From assembly GCA_946493765.1 (NCBI GenBank), contig CAMMAZ010000010.1, positions 1 through 52,005 on the forward strand: a DNA stretch of 52,005 nucleotides, written 5' to 3'. This document shows, piece after piece, positions 33,441-40,523 of this stretch. The notes beneath the pieces were generated by a model that worked only from the letters and a program-made list of their open reading frames with translations, was not told where the DNA came from and did no database searches. Both the position numbers and the translations under genes were made by a program. The first letter of the stretch is position 1. Every line of letters starts with the position of its first letter. This DNA comes from an uncultured Clostridia bacterium (lineage in GTDB: Bacteria; Bacillota; Clostridia; Oscillospirales; Acutalibacteraceae).

Positions 33441-33544
33441 AAGCGTACCCCGTCATTTTATGTCGTAAAACACGCGCGAATTTTTTAATTCTCTATTTTG
33501 CCAAACGGTTATCGCCGAAAAATCCGGAAATAAAAATATTTTTA

Positions 33545-33573
33545 TTTACATTCCCCTGTTTGTTTTGTATAAT
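33545..33573 (+). promoter_or_regulatory. sigma-A-type promoter for glgA
   Basis: TTTACA (33545-33550), 17-bp spacer, TATAAT (33568-33573), about 39 bp before the glgA start. Confidence 0.75.
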
Positions 33574-33611
33574 AAAGGAAAGGATAGAATTCAGGAAAGG
33601 GTGTTTCGTTC

Positions 33612-35036
33612 ATGAAAGTTTTGTTTGCCACAAGTGAAGCATATCCCTATGCAGTGTCGGGCGGACTGGGCGACGTTGCGTTCGCGCTGCCCAAAGCGCT
33701 GCGAAAACGGCTGGTCGGCTGCCGGGTCATCATGCCTTTGTATTCCTGCATCCCGGAAAATCTGCGCTGCACGATGCGTTTTATCACCCACATCACCGTT
33801 CCGGTGGCGTGGCGCAGCCAGTATTGCGGTATCTTTGAAGCAAAATACGACGGCGTGACCTATATTCTTCTGGACAATGAATTTTATTTCAAACGCGCCG
33901 GGATGTACGGTGAGTATGACGACGCGGAGCGCTATGCGTTTTTTGCCCGCGCGGTGCTGGAAGCGATTCCGTATATCGACTTTTGGCCGGATGTGATCCA
34001 CTGCAACGACTGGCAAACGGCGCTCACCCCGGTTTACTATAAATTCTTCTACTATAACCGTCCCGGCTATGAAAACATCAAAACCGTCATGACCATTCAC
34101 AACATCCAGTATCAGGGTCGTTATGGTCTGGAAATCATGGAGGATGTCCTCGGCATGCCCAAATGGTCGCAGCCGCTAATGGAAAACGACGGTGACGTCA
34201 ATTTGCTAAAAGCCGGTATCGAAGCGGCAAATAAAGTCACCACCGTCAGCCCGACCTATGCCGCCGAGCTGATGAATCCCTGGTTCGCCTACACGCTGGA
34301 CAATATCCTGCGCAACCGTTCCTGGAAATTGACCGGTATTTTAAACGGAATCGACACCGATGTTTATAATCCCGAAACCGACAAGGAAATTCCCGTGCAA
34401 TACAATTCCAAAACTTTAGAGAAAAAGGCCGAGAACAAAACGGCAATGCAAAAGGAATTCGGTCTGCAACAGGACCCGAACGTGCCGGTGGTTGCGATGG
34501 TCACAAGACTGGCCGGTCACAAGGGTCTGGAACTTGTCAAATATGTGTTCGACGATCTGATGCGCCGGCAGGTGCAGTTTGTGTTGCTGGGCTCCGGCGA
34601 CAAAAAATATGAAGAATTTTTCGGCGGCAAAACCTATCAGTATCCGGGTCGGGTGGCGTTTATCTGCGGGTTTAAACCGGCGATCGCACACCGGATCTAT
34701 GCCGGTTCGGACATTTTCTTAATGCCCTCCAAGCAGGAACCCTGCGGGCTGTCCCAGATGGTCGCCCTGCGCTATGGTTCGGTGCCGGTGGTGCGCCAGA
34801 CCGGCGGGCTGAATGACACCATCGTCGATGCGGGCGAACCAAACGGCGTCGGCTACACCTTTAAAAGCTACAATGCGCACGACATGCTGGGCGCGATCGA
34901 TCGCGCGCTTGGCCTTTATGCGCTGCCGGACCAGTGGAAAACACTTGTGGTGCGCGGCATGGAAACCGATCACAGCTGGGACCGGTCGGCCGGCGAATAT
35001 ATCAAAATGTACCGTGAACTTACCGGGAAAAAATAA
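33612..35036 (+). CDS. glgA: glycogen synthase GlgA
   Basis: 474 residues, GT5 family length. It extends alpha-1,4-glucan from ADP-glucose. The N-terminal domain starts MKVLFATSEAYPYAVSGGLG, HCNDWQTALTP and HNIQYQGRYG follow, and NGIDTDVYNP and LMPSKQEPCGLSQMVALRYGSVPVVRQTGGL mark the C-terminal domain. Position 15, normally the Lys of KTGGL that contacts ADP-glucose, is Val here (VSGGLG), an oddity. AGGAAAGGG lies about 10 nt before ATG 33612. It stands alone: glgC, glgD and glgB are not in the window. glgP and malQ, on the other strand, would degrade its product. Confidence 0.93.
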   Translation: MKVLFATSEAYPYAVSGGLGDVAFALPKALRKRLVGCRVIMPLYSCIPENLRCTMRFITHITVPVAWRSQYCGIFEAKYDGVTYILLDNEFYFKRAGMYGEYDDAERYAFFARAVLEAIPYIDFWPDVIHCNDWQTALTPVYYKFFYYNRPGYENIKTVMTIHNIQYQGRYGLEIMEDVLGMPKWSQPLMENDGDVNLLKAGIEAANKVTTVSPTYAAELMNPWFAYTLDNILRNRSWKLTGILNGIDTDVYNPETDKEIPVQYNSKTLEKKAENKTAMQKEFGLQQDPNVPVVAMVTRLAGHKGLELVKYVFDDLMRRQVQFVLLGSGDKKYEEFFGGKTYQYPGRVAFICGFKPAIAHRIYAGSDIFLMPSKQEPCGLSQMVALRYGSVPVVRQTGGLNDTIVDAGEPNGVGYTFKSYNAHDMLGAIDRALGLYALPDQWKTLVVRGMETDHSWDRSAGEYIKMYRELTGKK

Positions 35037-35133
35037 AATTTTAAAAGAAACGGCTGCGCCGGGAAAGCAAAAAAATTTTTTCTTTTTCCGCGCTTTGGTG
35101 TGTGCGGTGGGGACAAATCCCCAAATTGGTTTA

Positions 35134-35436
35134 TCAAAATATTTTGCAGGGTGGAGATTTTTCTTGCATCGGTTTCTGGTTTTCAAGTGGAACGTTTCCG
35201 TATAACGCGTCGACCGACACATTTAGAGCCTTTGCCATCGCCGCCAACTGAAAATCCAAAATCCGCTGTTTTCCGTTTTCCATCTGGCTGATCGTTTGGC
35301 GGGAAACTTCAAATTGCTGTTCTCGCAACACCAATGCGAGCTGTTCCTGCGACATACCGGCACCCTGCCGTGCCCGCCGGATGTTCGCCCCCGTTTCATT
35401 TAAAGGTTTTTTGTTTTCCTGTTTTTTGTTTTGCAT
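35134..35436 (-). CDS. XRE family transcriptional regulator
   Basis: 100 residues. The helix-turn-helix spans about 17-75: IRRARQGAGMSQEQLALVL ... VSRQTISQMENGKQRI, then LAAMAKALNVSVDALYG. The N-terminus is a charged KKQENKK tail. RBS AGGAGGGGG lies 7 nt before ATG 35436, so the longer frame to 35502 is rejected. No neighbour indicates its target. It is divergent from a second XRE gene, with a hairpin-rich repeat between them. Confidence 0.85.
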   Translation of the reverse strand: MQNKKQENKKPLNETGANIRRARQGAGMSQEQLALVLREQQFEVSRQTISQMENGKQRILDFQLAAMAKALNVSVDALYGNVPLENQKPMQEKSPPCKIF

Positions 35437-35494
35437 ATTGATTCCCCCTCCTATATTTGATTTTAAATTTTTGTGTTTTAGGTGTTGTTTTAGA

Positions 35495-35614
35495 CACCTC
35501 ATCCACCGCTAGCGCGGTCCCCCTTCTCCTCAAGGAGAAGGCTTTGGTTTGCAGAAGCTTTCAAGGCTTCCCCGTAGATCGGGAAGCTGTCGGCGATAGC
35601 CGACTGATGAGGTG
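35495..35614. repeat. dispersed palindromic element (REP/MITE-like)
   Basis: 120 bp bounded by a perfect 9-bp terminal inverted repeat CACCTCATC/GATGAGGTG. Inside are several perfect stems: CCTTCTCCT/AGGAGAAGG (about 35523-35542), GCTTCCC/GGGAAGC (about 35569-35590) and GTCGGC/GCCGAC (about 35589-35604). Partly matching blocks occur in the same order at 13348-13517. No ORF is supported. It resembles small intergenic repeats I have met in gut Clostridia, which is recollection only. Confidence 0.7.
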
Positions 35615-35734
35615 GCAAAAATGTTGCCTCAACACTTTGACCACATTTTTTATACATATGCTTGTATGTGAAATCAAGAACATTTTTATAAACCTCATGT
35701 ATAATCTTTTTGATAAGGTCATTGAGGTGATAGC

Positions 35735-36070
35735 ATGACATATTATGCAGAGCGATTAAAAGAATTAAGAGAAAAATCTGGATTGAATCAAGAGGGTTTG
35801 GGTTTAAAGCTTAGTCTTTCGCAATCTACGATTAGTGCATATGAAATTGGTGAAAGAACACCGGATTTAAATACCTTGATTCGGATTGCCAAATTTTTTA
35901 ATGTTTCTATCGATTATCTTGCGGGATTGTCAAATATAAAACAGATTATCCAGACAAGCGACTTGTCCTCGGATGAATTGGAACATTTATATACATATCG
36001 CCAACTAAGTAAAAATGATCAGGAAAAAGTAAACGCCTACATTCGTGGTTTACAAACCCGATCTTTTTAA
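35735..36070 (+). CDS. XRE family transcriptional regulator
   Basis: 111 residues. The N-terminal helix-turn-helix is at about 5-60: LKELREKSGLNQEGLGLKLSLSQSTISAYEIGERTPDLNTLIRIAKFFNVSIDYLAGLS. A C-terminal helical tail, LEHLYTYRQLSKNDQEKVNAYIRGL, probably mediates dimerisation. It is noticeably more AT-rich than its neighbours, consistent with acquisition from elsewhere. GAGGTG lies 5 nt before ATG 35735. A TATAAT at about 35700 is a possible -10, but the -35 is poor. Confidence 0.88.
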   Translation: MTYYAERLKELREKSGLNQEGLGLKLSLSQSTISAYEIGERTPDLNTLIRIAKFFNVSIDYLAGLSNIKQIIQTSDLSSDELEHLYTYRQLSKNDQEKVNAYIRGLQTRSF

Positions 36071-36085
36071 TATTGCGGTAAACGT

Positions 36086-36184
36086 ATTTTGAATGCTGAA
36101 CAAATCATCAAGATTTGCAAGCATTATAATATATCTTCCGACTATATTCTGGGTTTGTCGAATGATTACAAACCATTAAATTAA
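36086..36184 (+). pseudogene. remnant of an XRE regulator C-terminal part
   Basis: An open stretch ends at TAA 36182-36184 and encodes LNAEQIIKICKHYNISSDYILGLSNDYKPLN. It matches the last helices of an XRE domain (compare RIAKFFNVSIDYLAGLS in the gene just before it). There is no start-proximal half, so it is a gene fragment left after deletion or a duplicated end. AT-rich, like the intact XRE gene 15 bp upstream. Confidence 0.6.
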
Positions 36185-36216
36185 AGTTTATAAAAAGCCC
36201 TAGAAAACCGTTTTCA

Positions 36217-36256
36217 GGATGCAGAAAAACCTTTCGGCTTTTCTGCATCCTTTTTT
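36217..36256 (+). terminator. terminator before trxB
   Basis: Perfect 12-bp stem (36217-36228 with 36239-36250) followed by six T. It closes the XRE/pseudogene transcript. Confidence 0.8.
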
Positions 36257-36277
36257 GCTTTTGCGGCATTTTTTCAC

Positions 36278-36306
36278 TTGTATTCTTCACCGGGTTGGGT
36301 TACAAT
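36278..36306 (+). promoter_or_regulatory. promoter for trxB
   Basis: TTGTAT (36278-36283), 17-bp spacer, TACAAT (36301-36306), 58 bp before the trxB start. Confidence 0.65.
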
Positions 36307-36363
36307 AAGGGCGAACATTACTTTGCCGGTTTTGCACGGCAAAAAAGCAGAAAGGAAAGGTTT

Positions 36364-37290
36364 ATGCAGACATCGATTTATGATTGTGTGATCATCGGCG
36401 GCGGACCCGCCGGATATACCGGCGCGCTGTATTGCGCGCGGGCAGGGCTTTCGGTTTTGGTGCTCGAACAAATGACGCCGGGCGGCCAGATGGCAACGAC
36501 CGGAACGATCGATAATTATCCCGGTTTTGCGGATGGTATCGACGGGTTCCAGCTTGGCGAACAGATGCAAAAAGGGGCGCATCGGTTCGGGGTGCAGACC
36601 AAATTTGAAAAGGTCACGGCGGTCGATCTTGCAAAGGACGTGAAAACCATCACCACCGACCGCGGCGTTTGGCAGGCGAAAACGGTGATGCTGGCGACCG
36701 GCGCGGTGCCGCGTCGGCTCGGATTGGAATCGGAAACAAGATTGCGCGGCCGCGGCGTTTCCTACTGCGCGACCTGCGACGGCATGTTTTTCAAGGATAA
36801 AACCGTCGCTGTGATCGGCGGGGGCAACAGCGCCGCAGAAGACGCGCTGTTTTTATCGAAAGTCTGCAAAAAGGTATATCTTGTCCACCGGCGGGACACG
36901 CTGCGTGCGGCAAAGGTGTATCAGACGGCGCTGGAGCATGCAAACGTGACCTTTTTGTGGAACAGCAGGGTGTGCGAGATTCTGGGAGACCAACAGGTGA
37001 CCGGCATCCAGATCGCCGACGGCATCACCGGCGAACAGCAAAACATCGACTGCAACGGGGTGTTCGTCGCGATTGGCCGCGACCCGGACACCGCCCTTTT
37101 CAAAGCGCAGATCAAAACCGACAACGCCGGCTATATCATGGCGGACGAAACGACCAAAACCAATCTGCCGGGTGTGTTCGCGATCGGGGATGTGCGGACA
37201 AAACCGCTGCGGCAGGTTGTGACCGCTGCGGCGGACGGTGCGGTCGCCTCGAAATTTGTGGAAGAATTTTTAAGTACCCAGCATATTTAA
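36364..37290 (+). CDS. trxB: thioredoxin-disulfide reductase
   Basis: 308 residues, typical low-Mr TrxB. FAD-binding GGGPAGYTGALYCARAG at about 12-28, redox centre CATCDG at about residue 136, NADPH motif GGGNSAAEDALFLS, and C-terminal GVFAIGDVRTKPLRQVVTAAADGAVAS. It keeps thioredoxin reduced using NADPH. ATG 36364 follows GAAAGGAAAGG. The thioredoxin partner is not adjacent. A GH38 mannosidase begins 47 bp downstream and may be cotranscribed. Confidence 0.96.
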   Translation: MQTSIYDCVIIGGGPAGYTGALYCARAGLSVLVLEQMTPGGQMATTGTIDNYPGFADGIDGFQLGEQMQKGAHRFGVQTKFEKVTAVDLAKDVKTITTDRGVWQAKTVMLATGAVPRRLGLESETRLRGRGVSYCATCDGMFFKDKTVAVIGGGNSAAEDALFLSKVCKKVYLVHRRDTLRAAKVYQTALEHANVTFLWNSRVCEILGDQQVTGIQIADGITGEQQNIDCNGVFVAIGRDPDTALFKAQIKTDNAGYIMADETTKTNLPGVFAIGDVRTKPLRQVVTAAADGAVASKFVEEFLSTQHI

Positions 37291-37337
37291 AGGTTGTGCT
37301 ATGCAATCAAAAAAGCGGAAAACGGAGGGGAAGAGCG

Positions 37338-40300
37338 ATGTGGTTTAAAACACAGCGTGCCGGGCAGATCGCACAGCAGCTCAAAGGTCTGATCGCGGTG
37401 CACACCGTGCCGGTCACACACTGGCAAATGAAAGAAGGATTTTTCCTGCGTCCGTCGGATGCGGATGCGGCGGCGGAGCCTTGGCAGGATTTTGACTGCC
37501 AAACAGGCCGTTGGGGCGGTTATGACAAACACTGCTGGTTTCGCGCGCAGGTCACCATCCCGGCCGAAATGGCAGGGTATCCGGTAGATCTTGTCTTATC
37601 AACCGACACACCCGATTGGGATGCGACTAACCCGCAGATGCTGATCTTTCTAAATGGGCAGGTCACCCAGGGTGCGGATCAGAACCATCGGGAAATCCGG
37701 CTGACAGACAAAGCCGCCGGTCAAACCGTCACGGTGGATGTGCAGGCCTATGCCGGGCTGTTTGACCAGCAGATGTCGCTGTCGTCGCAGCTGTGCGCGA
37801 AAGATATGCGGGTGAAAGATACATATTACGATTTGCAGGTCGCCGCACAAACAGCGGCGGTGCGCAAAGCATCCGATTATGAACGGATCCGGATCGAAAA
37901 CATGCTGCAAACCGCTTTGAACATGCTGGATTTGCGCGCGCCTTATTCCCCCGCATTTTATGCGAGTTTGGAGAGCTGTTCCGGCTATTTGAAAACAGAA
38001 TTTTACAATCATCCCGCCGCAAACAGCGGGGTAACGGTCGGCATCGGGCACACCCATATCGACGTGGGCTGGCTGTGGACGGTGGAACAGACCCGCGAAA
38101 AAGCGGCGCGTTCCTTTTCCACTGTTTTAAAGCTGATGGAGCAGTATCCCGATTACCGGTTCATGTCCAGTCAGCCGGTGTTATACAAAATGGTCAAACA
38201 GCGGTATCCGGAACTGTTTGAAAAGATCAAAGAACGGGTCAAGGAAGGACGCTGGGAACCGGAAGGCGGCATGTGGCTGGAAGCGGACACCAACGTGCCG
38301 TCCGGCGAGTCGCTGGTGCGTCAGTTCCTGCATGGCAAAGCGTTTTTTAAAAACGAATTCGGGGTGGACAGTCAAATACTCTGGCTGCCGGACGTGTTCG
38401 GTTATTCCGCTGCGCTGCCGCAGATTTGCAAAAAATGCGGAATTGATTCTTTCATGACCACCAAGATCACCTGGAACCAGATCAACAAATTCCCTTATGA
38501 CACCTTTTTGTGGCGCGGGATCGACGGCACTGAGATTTTGACCCATTTCGGCACCGCGACCGACGCTGCCACTGCCAATGGCAATACGACCACCTATAAC
38601 GCGCAGGTGAATCCGAGTCAGGTCAAAGGGACCTTTGACCGGTACCAGCAAAAAGAAATCAACGACCGGGCGCTGATGTCCTTCGGCTTTGGCGACGGCG
38701 GCGGCGGACCGACAGCGGAAATGCTGGAAAACGCCAAACGGCTGTCCACCGGTGTGCCGGGGATGCCGCAGTTTGAACAGCAGTCGATGCAAGCGTATTT
38801 TGAACAGCTGCATAAAACTGTTGATGAGAACCCCAACCTGCCCACCTGGGTGGGAGAGCTTTATCTCGAATTCCATCGCGGGACCTACACTTCGATGGCG
38901 CGCAACAAAAAAAGCAACCGCAAATGTGAAATCCTGTTGCAGGACGCAGAATTTTTCTCGGTTTTCGCATCGCAGTTTGATAAGGATTATCCGGCACAAC
39001 AGCTGCATGATAGCTGGGAGACGGTTTTGCTCAACCAGTTCCATGATATTCTGCCGGGTTCTGCGATCCGCGCGGTCTATGATGTGACAAAGAAAGAATA
39101 TGAAGCGCTGGAAAAGGACACAAAGGCGTTGATCGATGAAAAGCTGGCGGTGATCGCGTCCCATGCCGACGCGCCGAAAAACAGCGTTTTGCTGTTTAAC
39201 ACCCTGTCCTTTGAACGGTCGGACGTTGTTATTTTGCCAAAGGAAATGGTGCCGACCGGCGGATTGCAAACCCAAAACGGGGAAAAGGTCCCGGTGCAAA
39301 AAACTGCAAACGGGGATTTTGCCGTTTTTGCACAAAACATCCCGGCAAAAGGCTGGCTTGCGCTGGAATCTGCGCTGCCGCAGGCGACCGTCAATCCGTT
39401 TGCCATTTCCGACAACGCCATCGACACCCCGTTTTATCGGGTGGCTTTCAACGCTGCCGGGCAGATCACGTCGCTGTTTGACAAACAGCAAAATCGCGAA
39501 GTGCTGCGCGCCGGGGCGCGCGGCAATGTGCTCAAGGTCTTTGAAAACAAGCCGATGGCTTATGACAACTGGGATATCGATATTTATTACACCGAAAACA
39601 GCTGGGAAGTGGATAACACGATTTCGATGCAATGGACCGAAACCGGACCGGTGCGCGCCACACTGCATCTGGATTGGGATTTTTCCGGCACCCCCATCAG
39701 CCAGGACATCCGGTTCTATGCGCATTCCCGCCGCATCGATTTTGAAACAAAGTGCGACTGGAAGCTGTCCCAGTTCCTTTTAAAAGCGGAATTCCCGGTG
39801 GATATCAACGCATCAAGCGCTACCTATGATATTCAATTCGGCAACCTGCAGCGGCCGACCCATTTCAACACCTCCTGGGACATGGCGCGCTTTGAGGTGT
39901 GCGCCCACAAATGGGCGGATCTGTCCGAGGGCGACTACGGCGTCAGCCTTTTAAACGACTGCAAATACGGTTATGACATCCACGATTCGGTGATGCGCAT
40001 CACCCTGATCAAGGCGGGCGTTCATCCGCAGGTTTCGGATATTGAAGCGCATGCGTTTACCTATTCTTTGTATCCGCATGCCGGCGGCTGGCAGGACGGC
40101 GAACAAGAAAACACCGTTCGGGCGGCTTATGCGCTGAATGTCCCGGTTTATCCGGTTTTGAAAACGCAAAACAGCGACGCGCACGCTTTCCGGCAATACC
40201 TGAAAACCGATTCCGATCATGTGGTGGTGGAAACGGTCAAGCAGGCGGAAGATCAAAACGGCGTGATCGTCCGGCTATATGAATACCAAAATAAACGCGG

Positions 40301-40457
40301 TTCGGTGCGCATCGACTTTGCGCTGCCGGTGGAAAAAGTGTTTGAAACCGATCTATTAGAACAAAACCCGCAGCCGATTCCCTTGAAAGAAAACGCGGTG
40401 ACGTTTACAATCAAACCCTATGAGATCAAAACCCTGCGGGTGATTCCACGCGGATAA
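37338..40457 (+). CDS. GH38 alpha-mannosidase
   Basis: 1039 residues. N-terminal beta domain (about 1-225), then the (alpha/beta)7 catalytic domain with zinc ligands in HTHIDVGWLW (His238, Asp242) and the nucleophile Asp352 in WLPDVFGYS. A helical bundle with HDILPGSAIRAVYD follows, then large C-terminal beta-sandwiches. No signal peptide, so it likely acts in the cytoplasm on imported manno-oligosaccharides or N-glycan fragments. ATG 37338 has GGAGGGG 7 nt upstream; the frame extends to 36957 inside trxB, which I reject. It lies between trxB and a strong terminator. No mannose transporter is adjacent, though the maltodextrin unit is convergent. Confidence 0.94.
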   Translation: MWFKTQRAGQIAQQLKGLIAVHTVPVTHWQMKEGFFLRPSDADAAAEPWQDFDCQTGRWGGYDKHCWFRAQVTIPAEMAGYPVDLVLSTDTPDWDATNPQMLIFLNGQVTQGADQNHREIRLTDKAAGQTVTVDVQAYAGLFDQQMSLSSQLCAKDMRVKDTYYDLQVAAQTAAVRKASDYERIRIENMLQTALNMLDLRAPYSPAFYASLESCSGYLKTEFYNHPAANSGVTVGIGHTHIDVGWLWTVEQTREKAARSFSTVLKLMEQYPDYRFMSSQPVLYKMVKQRYPELFEKIKERVKEGRWEPEGGMWLEADTNVPSGESLVRQFLHGKAFFKNEFGVDSQILWLPDVFGYSAALPQICKKCGIDSFMTTKITWNQINKFPYDTFLWRGIDGTEILTHFGTATDAATANGNTTTYNAQVNPSQVKGTFDRYQQKEINDRALMSFGFGDGGGGPTAEMLENAKRLSTGVPGMPQFEQQSMQAYFEQLHKTVDENPNLPTWVGELYLEFHRGTYTSMARNKKSNRKCEILLQDAEFFSVFASQFDKDYPAQQLHDSWETVLLNQFHDILPGSAIRAVYDVTKKEYEALEKDTKALIDEKLAVIASHADAPKNSVLLFNTLSFERSDVVILPKEMVPTGGLQTQNGEKVPVQKTANGDFAVFAQNIPAKGWLALESALPQATVNPFAISDNAIDTPFYRVAFNAAGQITSLFDKQQNREVLRAGARGNVLKVFENKPMAYDNWDIDIYYTENSWEVDNTISMQWTETGPVRATLHLDWDFSGTPISQDIRFYAHSRRIDFETKCDWKLSQFLLKAEFPVDINASSATYDIQFGNLQRPTHFNTSWDMARFEVCAHKWADLSEGDYGVSLLNDCKYGYDIHDSVMRITLIKAGVHPQVSDIEAHAFTYSLYPHAGGWQDGEQENTVRAAYALNVPVYPVLKTQNSDAHAFRQYLKTDSDHVVVETVKQAEDQNGVIVRLYEYQNKRGSVRIDFALPVEKVFETDLLEQNPQPIPLKENAVTFTIKPYEIKTLRVIPRG

Positions 40458-40466
40458 GATAAAATA

Positions 40467-40502
40467 AAAGCCTCGTTTCAACTTTTGTTGAAACGAGGCT
40501 TT
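40467..40502. terminator. bidirectional terminator between GH38 and glgP
   Basis: Perfect 16-bp stem (40467-40482 with 40487-40502) with a TTTT loop, between two convergent genes. The T-run after it is short, but the stem is very stable on both strands. Confidence 0.75.
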
Positions 40503-40523
40503 CGCTTTGCAAAACAATTGCTG

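Noticed and set aside
36957-37337. Long N-terminal extension of the GH38 frame into trxB
   Set aside because: It overlaps trxB in another frame; the ATG at 37338 has a strong RBS and gives a normal GH38 N-terminus.
38181-39725. 514-codon open frame antisense to the GH38 gene
   Set aside because: It is a shadow frame caused by codon composition of the real gene; the composition is His/Arg/Phe-rich and matches no family.
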